64,000 nt of DNA, taken from positions 1,364,001 through 1,428,000 of the forward strand of contig NC_014830.1 of NCBI RefSeq assembly GCF_000184685.1, written 5' to 3'. The stretch's first letter is position 1, and the number at the start of each line of letters is the position of its first letter. Below are positions 41,902-50,070 of the stretch, in pieces. Position numbers and translations under genes: made by a program. Origin of the DNA: Intrasporangium calvum DSM 43043 (GTDB lineage Bacteria; Actinomycetota; Actinomycetes; Actinomycetales; Dermatophilaceae). The notes under the pieces are model-generated. The model saw only the letters and a program-made list of their open reading frames with translations, searched no databases and was not told the DNA's origin.

Positions 41902-43320
41902 GTGACGTGCGACCCCGAGGCCACGGCCCACCCGACGGGAGCAGCGCCCTCGCTCGCCGGGCACTCGGCGGTCTATCTCGTGGGCACGGCGCTGCAAGGG
42001 CTCGGGATCCTCATCATCCTGCCGTTCGCGACCCGGCTGCTCGGCGACGCGGAGTACGGCAGGGTCGCCACCGCTCTCGTCGTCATCCAGATGGTCGGCA
42101 CCATCGCGGCCGCGGGACTGCCGCAGGTGATCCTGCGGGAGTACCACCGGGGACCCGACGGCCCGACCGCCGGCCGGGCGTTGGCCGGGACCATGACCCT
42201 GCTCGCCCTGGGGGTGGCCGTCGCCGGGCTCGTCGTCGGGGCGGTCCTCGCGGCGACGGACCGGGTCGACTTCGGTGAGTGGGCCCTCGTCGTCCTCGCG
42301 TCCGCAGCCCTGACCGTCGTCGTGGCGGGCCAGTCGCTGTCGCGGGCCCGGCTCCGGCCGTTCGAGTTCCTCACCCTGGCGGTCTCCGCCACCGTCGTCG
42401 CACACCTCGCCGGGTTGCTCGCGGCACTGGGCGACCCCACCGGCCGGACCTACCTCACGGCCTACACCACGGCACTCGTCGTCGCTGCCCTCGCGGCCGT
42501 GCTGGTCGGTCGCCCGCTGCTGCCCACGGCGGCCCGACAACGGACCCGCGCCGGGGTCCGGCTCGCCGCGCCGCTCCTCCCGCACGCCGTGGCCATGCTC
42601 GGGCTGCTCATGGGAGACGTCCTGCTCGTCAGCCTCCTGCTCGGCCAGGCGGAGGCGGGCGCCTACCAGGTCGCGCTCCAGCTCGCCAACATGCCCTTCG
42701 TGCTCGCCGTCGCGCTCTTCAACGCCTGGAGCCCGCTGGTGCTGTCGCACCCGCTCGAGAGTCGCTGGGACTGGACCGCTCGCACGGCCTCCGCCCTGGT
42801 CCTCGTCGTCGGGGTCGGCGCAGCGGGGGTGGCGCTCCTCGGCCCGTGGCTCGTCCGGCTGATGGCCCCCGACTTCCCGCAGCGCGCGATGTGGACGTCG
42901 CTCGCGGTCATCACCGTCGTGTCGATCGCCTACATGGTCTACCAGGCGGCCTCTCTCGCCGTTCTCGACCACGAGCACACCGCACGGCTGGCCGTCGCCG
43001 CGGTCGTCGGGGTCGCCGTCCTCGTCGCGCTCGCGGCCTCACTCAGCAGCCCCGCCGGCCTCGCCGGGGTCGCCCTCGCCAAGGTCGCCGCCTACGTGGT
43101 GCTCATGGCGCTCACCGTCCTCACCGCCCGGTCGCTGACCTCGCTCCGGCTCCCACGTCCGCTCTGGTTGGCCGCCGCGGCCACGGCCGCCACGTGCACG
43201 GCCGGGGCCCTGCTCCCCGCCACGGGCGCCGGGGCCGTCGCGCGGGTGGCGCTCGCCGTGACCCTCGCGGCGGCCGCTGCCGCGCTCGCGCCCCGCGTGC
43301 TGCGCACCCTGCGCGGCTAG
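41902..43320 (+). CDS. Polysaccharide flippase (MATE/Wzx-like)
   Basis: A 472-residue membrane protein with about 12-14 helices, from SAVYLVGTALQGLGILIILP onward, typical of lipid-linked oligosaccharide flippases (polysaccharide biosynthesis MATE-like family). The N-terminus ATRLLGDAEYGRVATALVVI and later LLGQAEAGAYQVALQLANMP are characteristic of this fold. No catalytic motifs. Start GTG 41902, 40 bases from the divergent Gfo/Idh start, so the promoter region is short and shared. Its probable job is to translocate a polyprenyl-linked unit bearing the nonulosonate made by this cluster. Confidence 0.88.
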   Translation: MTCDPEATAHPTGAAPSLAGHSAVYLVGTALQGLGILIILPFATRLLGDAEYGRVATALVVIQMVGTIAAAGLPQVILREYHRGPDGPTAGRALAGTMTLLALGVAVAGLVVGAVLAATDRVDFGEWALVVLASAALTVVVAGQSLSRARLRPFEFLTLAVSATVVAHLAGLLAALGDPTGRTYLTAYTTALVVAALAAVLVGRPLLPTAARQRTRAGVRLAAPLLPHAVAMLGLLMGDVLLVSLLLGQAEAGAYQVALQLANMPFVLAVALFNAWSPLVLSHPLESRWDWTARTASALVLVVGVGAAGVALLGPWLVRLMAPDFPQRAMWTSLAVITVVSIAYMVYQAASLAVLDHEHTARLAVAAVVGVAVLVALAASLSSPAGLAGVALAKVAAYVVLMALTVLTARSLTSLRLPRPLWLAAAATAATCTAGALLPATGAGAVARVALAVTLAAAAAALAPRVLRTLRG

Positions 43321-43368
43321 GATGACGACGGCCTGAAACCCCGCAGCCGCCCACCGCGCCCGGTCCCT

Positions 43369-43393
43369 GGGAGCGGGCCCAGCGGCATACGGC
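43369..43393 (-). repeat. Repeat A copy between flippase and transferase genes
   Basis: Full-length copy (GAGCGGGCCCAGCGGCATAC core), ending 34 bases upstream of the GTG of the capsule-synthesis-like gene. Confidence 0.85.
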
Positions 43394-43426
43394 ATCGAAC
43401 GACGACAACTCGAGGAGCACGCCTTC

Positions 43427-44839
43427 GTGGTGACACCGCTGGTCCACATGGGGCTCGGCTACGACGACCTGCTCGTGCCCGCGCTCGTCCACGCGGGGTT
43501 CGAGACGAAGGACCTCATCCTCGTCGTGCGCACCGACGCCAACCTCGCCTGGGTGCGGCGGCACGCGCCGCTCGCCACCACGGTCCGGCTGCCCTACGCG
43601 GCGGCCTGGAAGGCCAACGTCGTCAGCGGGCTGGCGCCCCACGCCGCCCTCAAGCGCGCCTGCGCCGGCGTGGGTCTGGACGTGCTCGACCTGCTCGTCT
43701 CGGAGCGTGCGCTGCGCCGCAACCGCGTCGACACGGCGATGAACTTCCTCAACCTCGCGGCCGAGCACCTCGAGCAGGCGATCGCCGGTCGCGGGCCGGT
43801 CCTCGCGCTCACCGAGTTCACCGTGACGTCCGAGTTGCTCACCGCCGGGCTCGTCACCCACCACGGAGGGCTCGCGACGTGGCCGCGAGGGATCCGGCTG
43901 CCCTCGGACCGGTTCGGGCTGATCGGGGCGCCGCAGGGCATCACCCTGTTCGAGCGGGCCGTGGATGACCCCGCTGCCCTCGACGCCGGCAAGCGCTTCA
44001 TCGACACGTGGCGGACGGAGCAGGGGCGGCCGATGGGGTACGCCCGCAACCTCAAGGTCGAGTCCGGACAGGAGATCTGGCGGCTCGCCAGCGACCGCGT
44101 CCGGGAGTTCGCGGTGGACCGGGGGGCGAACCTCCAGCTGCCGAAGCCGAGCGACTACGCGCGCCTGCCCTGGCTCAACCCGGTCAAGGCGCGGCTCAAC
44201 CTGCGCGAGTACCGGACCCGCCGCTGGGACCCCGTGCCGGAGCAGTTCGTCTTCCTTCCCCTGCAGGTGCAGCCCGAGTCGAGCGTCGACGTCATGGGGC
44301 AGGAGTGGCGCGACCAGGCCTACACCGCAAGGGTGCTCGCGGACGCGTTGGCGCCCATGGGGATCGGCGTCGCGGTGAAGGAGCACGCCCACTTCATGTG
44401 GCGCCGCGACCCCGACTACTGGCCGCAGTTCGACGTCCACCCCAACATCGCGACGATCGACCCGTTCGCCGACTCGCGCGAGCTGATGAAGCAGGCCGTC
44501 TTCACGGTGACCGCGACCGGCACCGTCGGTCTCGAGGCGGGGCTGCTCGGCCGGCCGGTCGTGACCGGCGCCGCGATGCCGTGGAGCGCGCTGGGCAACG
44601 TGCGGCGGCTCGCGACCCCTGACGACCTCGTGCCGTTCGTCGCGGAGCGAGGGTGGGAGACGTTGCGCGCCACCGAGTCCGAGATCGACGAGTGGTTCGT
44701 GCACTCCTACGTCCGCAACTCCTGGGAGGGGCTCGTCCTCGACCCGCCGCGGGTGCCGGCCGTGCTCGAGCCCGCGAACATCCGCCGCGTCGGGGACGCC
44801 TTGGCCGAGGCCGCGGGCACGCTGGGCGGGCTGTCATGA
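43427..44839 (+). CDS. Capsule-synthesis-like protein, putative GT-B nonulosonate transferase
   Basis: A 470-residue protein. No named family fits fully, but the C-terminal half shows the features of KpsC/KpsS/Capsule_synth-type GT-B transferases: QFVFLPLQVQPESSV, a VAVKEHAHFMWRRDPDYW segment, then IATIDPFADSRELMKQA and VTATGTVGLEAGLLGRPVV. The N-terminal half (residues 1-200) reads MVTPLVHMGLGYDDLLVPAL and is weakly conserved. There are no membrane helices. By position between flippase and legH it is the best candidate for transferring the CMP-activated sugar to an acceptor; nothing in the sequence proves it. The GTG at 43427 has GAGGAG 9 bases upstream. Confidence 0.72.
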   Translation: MVTPLVHMGLGYDDLLVPALVHAGFETKDLILVVRTDANLAWVRRHAPLATTVRLPYAAAWKANVVSGLAPHAALKRACAGVGLDVLDLLVSERALRRNRVDTAMNFLNLAAEHLEQAIAGRGPVLALTEFTVTSELLTAGLVTHHGGLATWPRGIRLPSDRFGLIGAPQGITLFERAVDDPAALDAGKRFIDTWRTEQGRPMGYARNLKVESGQEIWRLASDRVREFAVDRGANLQLPKPSDYARLPWLNPVKARLNLREYRTRRWDPVPEQFVFLPLQVQPESSVDVMGQEWRDQAYTARVLADALAPMGIGVAVKEHAHFMWRRDPDYWPQFDVHPNIATIDPFADSRELMKQAVFTVTATGTVGLEAGLLGRPVVTGAAMPWSALGNVRRLATPDDLVPFVAERGWETLRATESEIDEWFVHSYVRNSWEGLVLDPPRVPAVLEPANIRRVGDALAEAAGTLGGLS

Positions 44840-45645
44840 ACGACAGGCCGGATGCCGCTGGGCTCGCTCCCGCTGCCGGTGACGGTCCCCCCACGGCTGG
44901 GTGGGTCGTCTTCGGTGCCGGTGGGCACGCCCGCTCGGTGGTCGACGTCCTGGAGCGGCTCGGGGCGTCGGTCGTGGCGGTGGTCGGCGACGCCGGCGGG
45001 CGTGCCTGGCCCGTCGACGTGCTCGAGGACGAGGACGCCGGGATCGAGCGGGTCGTCACCGAGGGGTTGCACGCGGTCGTCGCGATCGGTTCGTCCGAGG
45101 CTCGACTGGCCGTGCTCGGGCGGCTCCGCACGGCGGCGCAGCGCGCCCGCACCGCAGCAGCTGCACCCTCGACCGAGTCGGGGGCTGAGGTCCCGTCGAG
45201 TGTGCAGAACGTGCCGGCACGAAGTGCGCAGTCGACGGGGGGAGGGGACGAGGTGGCGCCTGCCGTCGTCGCTGCCACCGCGACCGTGGCCGTCGGCGTC
45301 GAGCTCGGCCCTGGCACCGTCGTCCTCGAGCACGCCCACGTGGGCCCCGGCTCCCGGCTGGGGGCCGGTGTCATCGTCAACACCGGTGCGATCGTCGAGC
45401 ACGACTGCGTCGTGGGGGAGGGCTCCCACGTGGCACCCGGGGCGGTGCTCCTCGGTGCAGCACGGATCGGAGCCCGGTCGTTCGTCGGGTCGGGCGCCCG
45501 CATCCTGCCGGGCGTCGCGCTCGGCGCCGGCGTGACGGTCGGGGCGGGGGCCGTCGTGACGCGCTCGGCCCCGGATGGCCAGACCATGGTCGGCGTCCCC
45601 GCACGCTCGGCCCACCAGAGGCTGGGAAGAGGGACGAGCCAATGA
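44836..45645 (+). CDS. legH: NeuD/LegH-type sugar O/N-acetyltransferase
   Basis: A 269-residue left-handed-beta-helix acetyltransferase. N-terminal PglD-like domain: WVVFGAGGHARSVVDVLERL, HAVVAIGSSEARLAVLGRLR. The hexapeptide repeats (LGPGTVVLEHAHVGPGSRLG onward), active-site His in IVEHDCVVGEGSHVAPG, and the terminal GAVVTRSAPDGQTMVGVPAR are complete. Two unusual insertions: a repeat A copy at the N-terminus encoding PDAAGLAPAA, and a 30-residue low-complexity spacer (STESGAEVPSSVQNVPARSA) between the two domains containing an imperfect palindrome. It acetylates the amino sugar intermediate. The ATG overlaps the upstream stop. Confidence 0.87.
   Translation: MNDRPDAAGLAPAAGDGPPTAGWVVFGAGGHARSVVDVLERLGASVVAVVGDAGGRAWPVDVLEDEDAGIERVVTEGLHAVVAIGSSEARLAVLGRLRTAAQRARTAAAAPSTESGAEVPSSVQNVPARSAQSTGGGDEVAPAVVAATATVAVGVELGPGTVVLEHAHVGPGSRLGAGVIVNTGAIVEHDCVVGEGSHVAPGAVLLGAARIGARSFVGSGARILPGVALGAGVTVGAGAVVTRSAPDGQTMVGVPARSAHQRLGRGTSQ
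44847..44871 (+). repeat. Repeat A copy at the N-terminus of legH
   Basis: Reads GCCGGATGCCGCTGGGCTCG then CTCCC, encoding PDAAGLAP in frame; a GATG variant like that at 6848. Confidence 0.8.
45193..45238. repeat. Imperfect palindrome in the legH linker
   Basis: Left arm 45193-45215 and right arm 45216-45238 are complementary at 18 of 23 positions with no loop. The GAGTGTGCAG core resembles repeat C (52598-52680). It sits in the low-complexity linker between the two LegH domains. Confidence 0.55.
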
Positions 45646-46679
45646 GCACCGTGACCATCGCCGGGACCGCCATCCCCACCGAGGGCGACGTCTACGTCAT
45701 CGCCGAGGCGGGCGTCAACCACAACGGTGACCTCGACCTCGCTCATCGCCTCGTCGACATCGCGGCCACCTCCGGCGCGGACGCCGTGAAGTTCCAGACG
45801 TTCTCCCCGGACAAGCTCGTCTCCTCGACGGCGGCGACGACCCCCTACCAGCGCGACCGCGGCGGCAGCGCCGACCAGCGCTCGCTCCTGGAGGCCCTCA
45901 CCCTGCCGCAGACCGCGTGGGCCGAGCTGCGCGACCACGCGGACGACCGCGGAATCACGTTCCTGTCCACGCCCTTCGACCTCGACAGCGCGGAGCTGCT
46001 CGTGGGCCTGGGGCTCCCGGCCCTCAAGGTGAGCTCGGGCGAGCTGACCAACCTGCCCTACCTCCGCCAGCTCTCGCGGCTGGGCGTGACGCTGCTCGTG
46101 TCGACCGGGATGGGCTCGGCGGAGGAGGTCGCCCTCGCCGTCGACGCCTGCGGCGAGGCGCCCGGCCTCGTGCTCTTCCACTGCGTCTCGGCCTACCCCG
46201 CCCCCATCGAGGAGTGCAACCTGCGTGCCATCTCGGTGATGGCCTCCGCCCACGGGGTCCCGGTCGGCTGGTCGGACCACACGCCCGGTCTGACGACCGC
46301 CCTCGGGGCGGTGGCCCTCGGCGCGCCCATCCTCGAGAAGCACTTCACGGCCGACCGCACCCTGCCCGGTCCGGACCATCTCGCCAGTCTCGAGCCGCAG
46401 GAGCTGACCGACTACGTCGCAGCGACCAAGCAGCTCTCCCGCGCGCTCGGTGACGGGGTCAAGCGGCGGATGCCTTCCGAGCAGGAGAACGCGACACTGG
46501 TGCGCCGCTCCTGGCACGCCGCGGTCGACCTGCCGGCCGGCACCGTCCTCGGGGGAGAACATCTGTCGCTGCTCCGACCAGAGGGCGGCCTCAGCCCGGC
46601 GGTCGACCTGCGCGGTCGCGTCGTCGCCACCGCGGTCCCGGCCGGCGCGCCGATCACCGACGCGGACCTGGGAGCCTGA
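45642..46679 (+). CDS. legI: N-acetylneuraminate/legionaminate synthase (NeuB family)
   Basis: A 345-residue PEP-dependent synthase that condenses a 6-carbon amino sugar with phosphoenolpyruvate to give the nonulosonic acid. Markers: VIAEAGVNHNGDLDLAHRL, ADAVKFQTFSPDKLVS, FLSTPFDLDSAELLVGLG, LKVSSGELTNLPYLRQL, CVSAYPAPIEECNLRAI, and IGWSDHT-like GWSDHTPGLTTALGAV, then EKHFTADRTLPGPDH. The C-terminal SAF domain (RRSWHAAVDLPAGTVLGGEH) is present. ATG overlaps legH by 4 bp and its stop overlaps the legG start by one base. Confidence 0.9.
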   Translation: MSTVTIAGTAIPTEGDVYVIAEAGVNHNGDLDLAHRLVDIAATSGADAVKFQTFSPDKLVSSTAATTPYQRDRGGSADQRSLLEALTLPQTAWAELRDHADDRGITFLSTPFDLDSAELLVGLGLPALKVSSGELTNLPYLRQLSRLGVTLLVSTGMGSAEEVALAVDACGEAPGLVLFHCVSAYPAPIEECNLRAISVMASAHGVPVGWSDHTPGLTTALGAVALGAPILEKHFTADRTLPGPDHLASLEPQELTDYVAATKQLSRALGDGVKRRMPSEQENATLVRRSWHAAVDLPAGTVLGGEHLSLLRPEGGLSPAVDLRGRVVATAVPAGAPITDADLGA

Positions 46680-47896
46680 TGCCCGAGCCGCGCACCGTCG
46701 CCGTCTTCGTCGGCACCAGGGCCGACCTCGGCCCCCTCACCCCCGTCATCGGCGTCCTGGCCCAGGCTCCCCAGGTGGACCTCCACCTGCTCACCGGCGT
46801 GATGTACGACGCGGCTGAGCTCGAGCAGGCCCTACCCGAGGCGACCGGCTCGGGTGCCCGCGTCCACGCCCTCGCCGAGCCGATGGGCGAGATGTCGACC
46901 GCGGCCCAGCTCGAGCAGGGGGCGCTGCTCTCCGCCGCCGCCGGCAGGGTGCTCGCCGAGATCGGGGCCGACTCCATCGTCGTCCTCGGCGACCGGTGGG
47001 AGCTGCTCTACGTCGTGCCCCCGGCCTTCCTCCTCGGGGTGCCGATCGTCCACCTCCACGGCGGTGAAGTGACGGAGGGGGCGGTCGACGAGCGGATCCG
47101 GCACGCGGTGACCAAGCTCGGCGACGAGCACTGCGTCGCCTCGCCCGACGCGGCCCAGCGGCTCGCCCAGATGGGAGAGCCGGAGGAGCGGATCCACGTC
47201 ACCGGAGCCCCCGGCCTCGACCGACTCGCAGCGGCCCAACCCCTCGACGACGCGGCCCTCGCCGGCCTGCTCGGCGTCGAGCGGGTCGAGCGGCCCGTGG
47301 CCCTGTTCACCTACCACCCACCGACGGCGAACGCCGAGGCTCCCGTCGGCGACTGGGCGGTGGCCGCCGCAGAGGGAACCCTCGCCGCGTGCGGCACCGT
47401 CATCGGGACCCACCCCGGGATGGACGAGGGCCGGGACGAGATCATCGCCGCTCTCTCGGCGCTCGCCGCGCGGGAGCCCCGCTTCCGCTTCGTCGACGCC
47501 ATCGGAGCCCAGTATCCTGCCGTGCTCGCGGCCGTCGACGTCGTCGTCGGCAACTCGTCCTCCGGCGTCATCGAGGCCGCCACCCTCCACCTGCCCGCGG
47601 TCGACGTGGGCGAACGGCAGCGCGGCCGCCTCCGCGGGGACAACGTCATCCAGGCGGCCGATGACCGGGCCGATGTCGAGCGGGCCGTGCGATCAGCCCT
47701 GTCACCCGAGTCCCTCGCTCGCGCTCGGCTGGTGGTCAACCCGTACGGCAGCGGGGACGCGAGCGGCCGGATCCTCGATATCGTGCGGAGGGCCGGCGGT
47801 GCTGGACGGGTCAAGTCGTTCGTCGACGCCGCAGCGAACGGCCGACCCGACGACAGCGTGCAGGACCGGACACCGGGCGAGGAGGTGGCACCGTGA
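46679..47896 (+). CDS. legG: Nucleotide-sugar 2-epimerase, hydrolysing (NeuC/LegG type)
   Basis: A 405-residue GT-B-fold epimerase that releases NDP while inverting C2 of the amino sugar, delivering the substrate of LegI. Motifs: VAVFVGTRADLGPLTPVIG, LGDRWELLYV, VHLHGGEVTEGAVDERIRHA, GAPGLDRLA, FTYHPPTANAEA, and VGNSSSGVIEAATLHLPAVD. Compared with NeuC it is slightly long because of a C-terminal tail of about 25 residues rich in Pro/Asp. UDP- or GDP-linked substrate cannot be told from sequence; the PtmE partner favours GDP. Stop overlaps ptmE by 4 bp. Confidence 0.88.
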   Translation: MPEPRTVAVFVGTRADLGPLTPVIGVLAQAPQVDLHLLTGVMYDAAELEQALPEATGSGARVHALAEPMGEMSTAAQLEQGALLSAAAGRVLAEIGADSIVVLGDRWELLYVVPPAFLLGVPIVHLHGGEVTEGAVDERIRHAVTKLGDEHCVASPDAAQRLAQMGEPEERIHVTGAPGLDRLAAAQPLDDAALAGLLGVERVERPVALFTYHPPTANAEAPVGDWAVAAAEGTLAACGTVIGTHPGMDEGRDEIIAALSALAAREPRFRFVDAIGAQYPAVLAAVDVVVGNSSSGVIEAATLHLPAVDVGERQRGRLRGDNVIQAADDRADVERAVRSALSPESLARARLVVNPYGSGDASGRILDIVRRAGGAGRVKSFVDAAANGRPDDSVQDRTPGEEVAP

Positions 47897-48960
47897 GCGG
47901 AACCGCGATCTCCGGTGACCTGGAGCGGTCGACCGCCCCGACCACGGCGACGCTGCGCGACGCCCTGCTCGTCATCGACCGGAGCGGAACCCGTGTCTGC
48001 CTCCTCGTCGACGTCAGGGGACGGCTCGCTGGACTGCTCACCGACGGAGACCTCCGTCGCGCCATCCTCAGGGGCCGCAGCCTCGAGGAGCTCGCCATCG
48101 AGCACGCGACGACCTCGCCGCACACGGTCACGGCCGGATCCCCCCGAGCCCTCGTCGTCGACCTGCTCACCGCCTTGCACGTGTCAGCAGTCCCGGAGGT
48201 CGCCGAGGACGGCACGCTGCTCGGGCTGCACACGCTGTCCGACGTCGTCGGTGCCCCGGCCCGGCCCAACGTCGCGGTGATCATGGCCGGCGGCCGCGGT
48301 TCCCGCCTGGGCGACCTGACCCGACACACCCCCAAGCCCCTCATGTCCGTGGCCGGCCGCTCGATCATCGAGTGGATCGTCCTCGGCCTCGTCGGAGACG
48401 GCATTCGCGACATCCACGTCAGCGTCAACTACCTGGCCGACCAGATCGAGGACCACCTCGGCGACGGCTCCCGGCTCGGCTGCTCGGTGCGCTACCTCCG
48501 TGAGGACCCGGAGCGGCCCCTGGGCACCGCCGGCTCGCTGACCCTGCTCCGCGCCGAGCGGCCGGACCTGGCCGATCCGGTGCTCGTCATGAACGGCGAC
48601 CTCATGGTCCAGTTCGACGCCGGAGATCTGCTCCGCACCCACCGGCGCACCGGGGCCACGCTGACCATGGCGACGCGCAGCTACCAGCACGAGGTGCCCT
48701 TCGGCGTCGTCGAGACCGAGTCGGGGCGGGTGACCGGGGTCTCCGAGAAACCGACCCTGTCCCTCGACATCAACGCCGCCGTCTACGCCGTGGAGCCGCG
48801 GGCCCTGGCCTGGGTCCCGGCGGGACGGCCCAGCGGCATGCCCGACCTGGTCGAGACCTGCCTCCAGAAGGGTGAGATCGTGACCGCCTGGCCGATCGGC
48901 AGCGACTGGATCGACGTCGGCACCCCGACCGACCTGGCCCGCGCCAAGGGCCACGCCTGA
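47893..48960 (+). CDS. ptmE: CBS-nucleotidyltransferase, PtmE-like (GlcN-1-P guanylyltransferase type)
   Basis: A 355-residue fusion. Residues 1-125 form a CBS pair (VCLLVDVRGRLAGLLTDGDL; GLHTLSDVVGAP), as in PtmE of the GDP-legionaminate pathway. The rest is an NTP-transferase domain: VAVIMAGGRGSRLGDLTRHT, PKPLMSVAGRSIIEW, LGTAGSLTLL, LVMNGDLMV, ATRSYQHEVPFGVVE, and DWIDVGTPTDLARAK. It would make the nucleotide-diphospho-aminosugar feeding LegB. GTG 47893 overlaps the legG stop. It is the main evidence for the GDP route. The exact sugar phosphate is not proven. Confidence 0.86.
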   Translation: MSGTAISGDLERSTAPTTATLRDALLVIDRSGTRVCLLVDVRGRLAGLLTDGDLRRAILRGRSLEELAIEHATTSPHTVTAGSPRALVVDLLTALHVSAVPEVAEDGTLLGLHTLSDVVGAPARPNVAVIMAGGRGSRLGDLTRHTPKPLMSVAGRSIIEWIVLGLVGDGIRDIHVSVNYLADQIEDHLGDGSRLGCSVRYLREDPERPLGTAGSLTLLRAERPDLADPVLVMNGDLMVQFDAGDLLRTHRRTGATLTMATRSYQHEVPFGVVETESGRVTGVSEKPTLSLDINAAVYAVEPRALAWVPAGRPSGMPDLVETCLQKGEIVTAWPIGSDWIDVGTPTDLARAKGHA

Positions 48961-48968
48961 GCGGCCCT

Positions 48969-48987
48969 GAGCCCAGCGGCATACGGC
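48969..48987 (-). repeat. Repeat A copy upstream of legB
   Basis: GAGCCCAGCGGCATACGGC, in the 54-base ptmE-legB gap, 28 bases before the legB start. Confidence 0.85.
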
Positions 48988-49014
48988 ATCGACGAACCCA
49001 ACGAGAAGGCAGCT

Positions 49015-50070
49015 GTGACCACGAACCCCGACTCCGGCCCCGACCTCCGCCCGCGACCCACGGAAGGCTCGGTCGCGGGCACGACGGTCCTCGTGACCGG
49101 TTCCGACGGCTTCATCGGCAGCCACACCGTCGAACGGCTCGTGGCCGACGGAGCCCGGGTCAAGGCGTTCTGCCTCTACAACTCCAACGGCTCGCTCGGC
49201 TGGCTCGACCAGAGCGAGGTCTTCGCGCAGGCGCTGCGGGACGGCCAGGCCGAGGTCGTGCTCGGCGACATCCGCGACCCGGAGCACGTGGCGGCCTCGA
49301 TCGAGGGAGTGGACGTCGTGCTCCACCTCGCGGCACTCATCGCGATCCCCTTCTCCTACGTCGCGCCCCGCTCCTACGTCGAGACCAACGTCATCGGCAC
49401 GCTCAACGTCCTCGAGGCCGTCCGCCGCCATGGCACTCCGCGTCTCGTCAACACGTCGACGTCCGAGGTCTACGGCACGCCGGAGGAGGTGCCGATCACC
49501 GAGCACCACCCGCTGCGCGGTCAGTCGCCCTACTCGGCGACGAAGATCTCGGCGGACAAGCTGTGCGAGTCCTACGCGCTCTCGTTCGAGACTCCCGTCG
49601 TGACGCTGCGACCCTTCAACACGTTCGGTCCACGACAGTCCGCCCGGGCCGTCATCCCGACCGTCCTGTCCCAGCTGCTCGCCGGCGCCGACCAGGTCCG
49701 ACTCGGGGACCTGACGCCCAAGCGCGACTTCACCTACGTCACCGACACCGCGGACGGCTTCGTCCGGGCCGCCCTCTGCGACGTGGCGCCCGGGACGACG
49801 ATCCAGCTCGGAACCGGCCGGACCGTGTCCATCGGTGAGGTCGTCGAGCTCTGTCGCACCGTCACCGGAAGCACGGCCGAGATCGTCACGGAGGAGGCAC
49901 GGATCCGGCCGGAAGGCTCGGAGGTGCAGATCCTCCTGTCGGATCCGACCCGAGCCCACGAGGTGCTCGGATGGGCGCCCACGGTGTCGCTCGAGGAGGG
50001 CTTGGCCCGCACGGCGGAGTGGCTCCGGCCTCGCGTCGACCCCGAGACGGCAGCGCGGTACCACCGATGA
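49015..50070 (+). CDS. legB: NDP-sugar 4,6-dehydratase, LegB type
   Basis: A 351-residue extended SDR. Cofactor motif TTVLVTGSDGFIGSHTVERL near residues 24-43, LEGB-like FCLYNSNGSLGWLDQSEV (cf. FxxYNSxNSxGWLD in LegB), LHLAALIAIPFSYV, STSEVYGTPEEVPI, catalytic YxxxK in PYSATKISADKLCESY, RPFNTFGPRQSARAV. It converts the nucleotide-GlcNAc to the 4-keto-6-deoxy sugar. GTG 49015; the N-terminal 20 residues are Pro/Asp-rich and unconserved. ATGA overlap with legC at the end. Confidence 0.9.
   Translation: MTTNPDSGPDLRPRPTEGSVAGTTVLVTGSDGFIGSHTVERLVADGARVKAFCLYNSNGSLGWLDQSEVFAQALRDGQAEVVLGDIRDPEHVAASIEGVDVVLHLAALIAIPFSYVAPRSYVETNVIGTLNVLEAVRRHGTPRLVNTSTSEVYGTPEEVPITEHHPLRGQSPYSATKISADKLCESYALSFETPVVTLRPFNTFGPRQSARAVIPTVLSQLLAGADQVRLGDLTPKRDFTYVTDTADGFVRAALCDVAPGTTIQLGTGRTVSIGEVVELCRTVTGSTAEIVTEEARIRPEGSEVQILLSDPTRAHEVLGWAPTVSLEEGLARTAEWLRPRVDPETAARYHR

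Noticed and set aside
40117-42978. 953-codon open frame extending legF upstream through the Gfo/Idh and flippase genes
   Set aside because: Only the 248 codons from ATG 40863 show cytidylyltransferase motifs; the extension is low complexity and antisense to the flippase.
48184-50064. 626-codon frame antisense to ptmE and legB
   Set aside because: Glycine/Asp/Arg-rich shadow with no motifs; sense genes are well supported.
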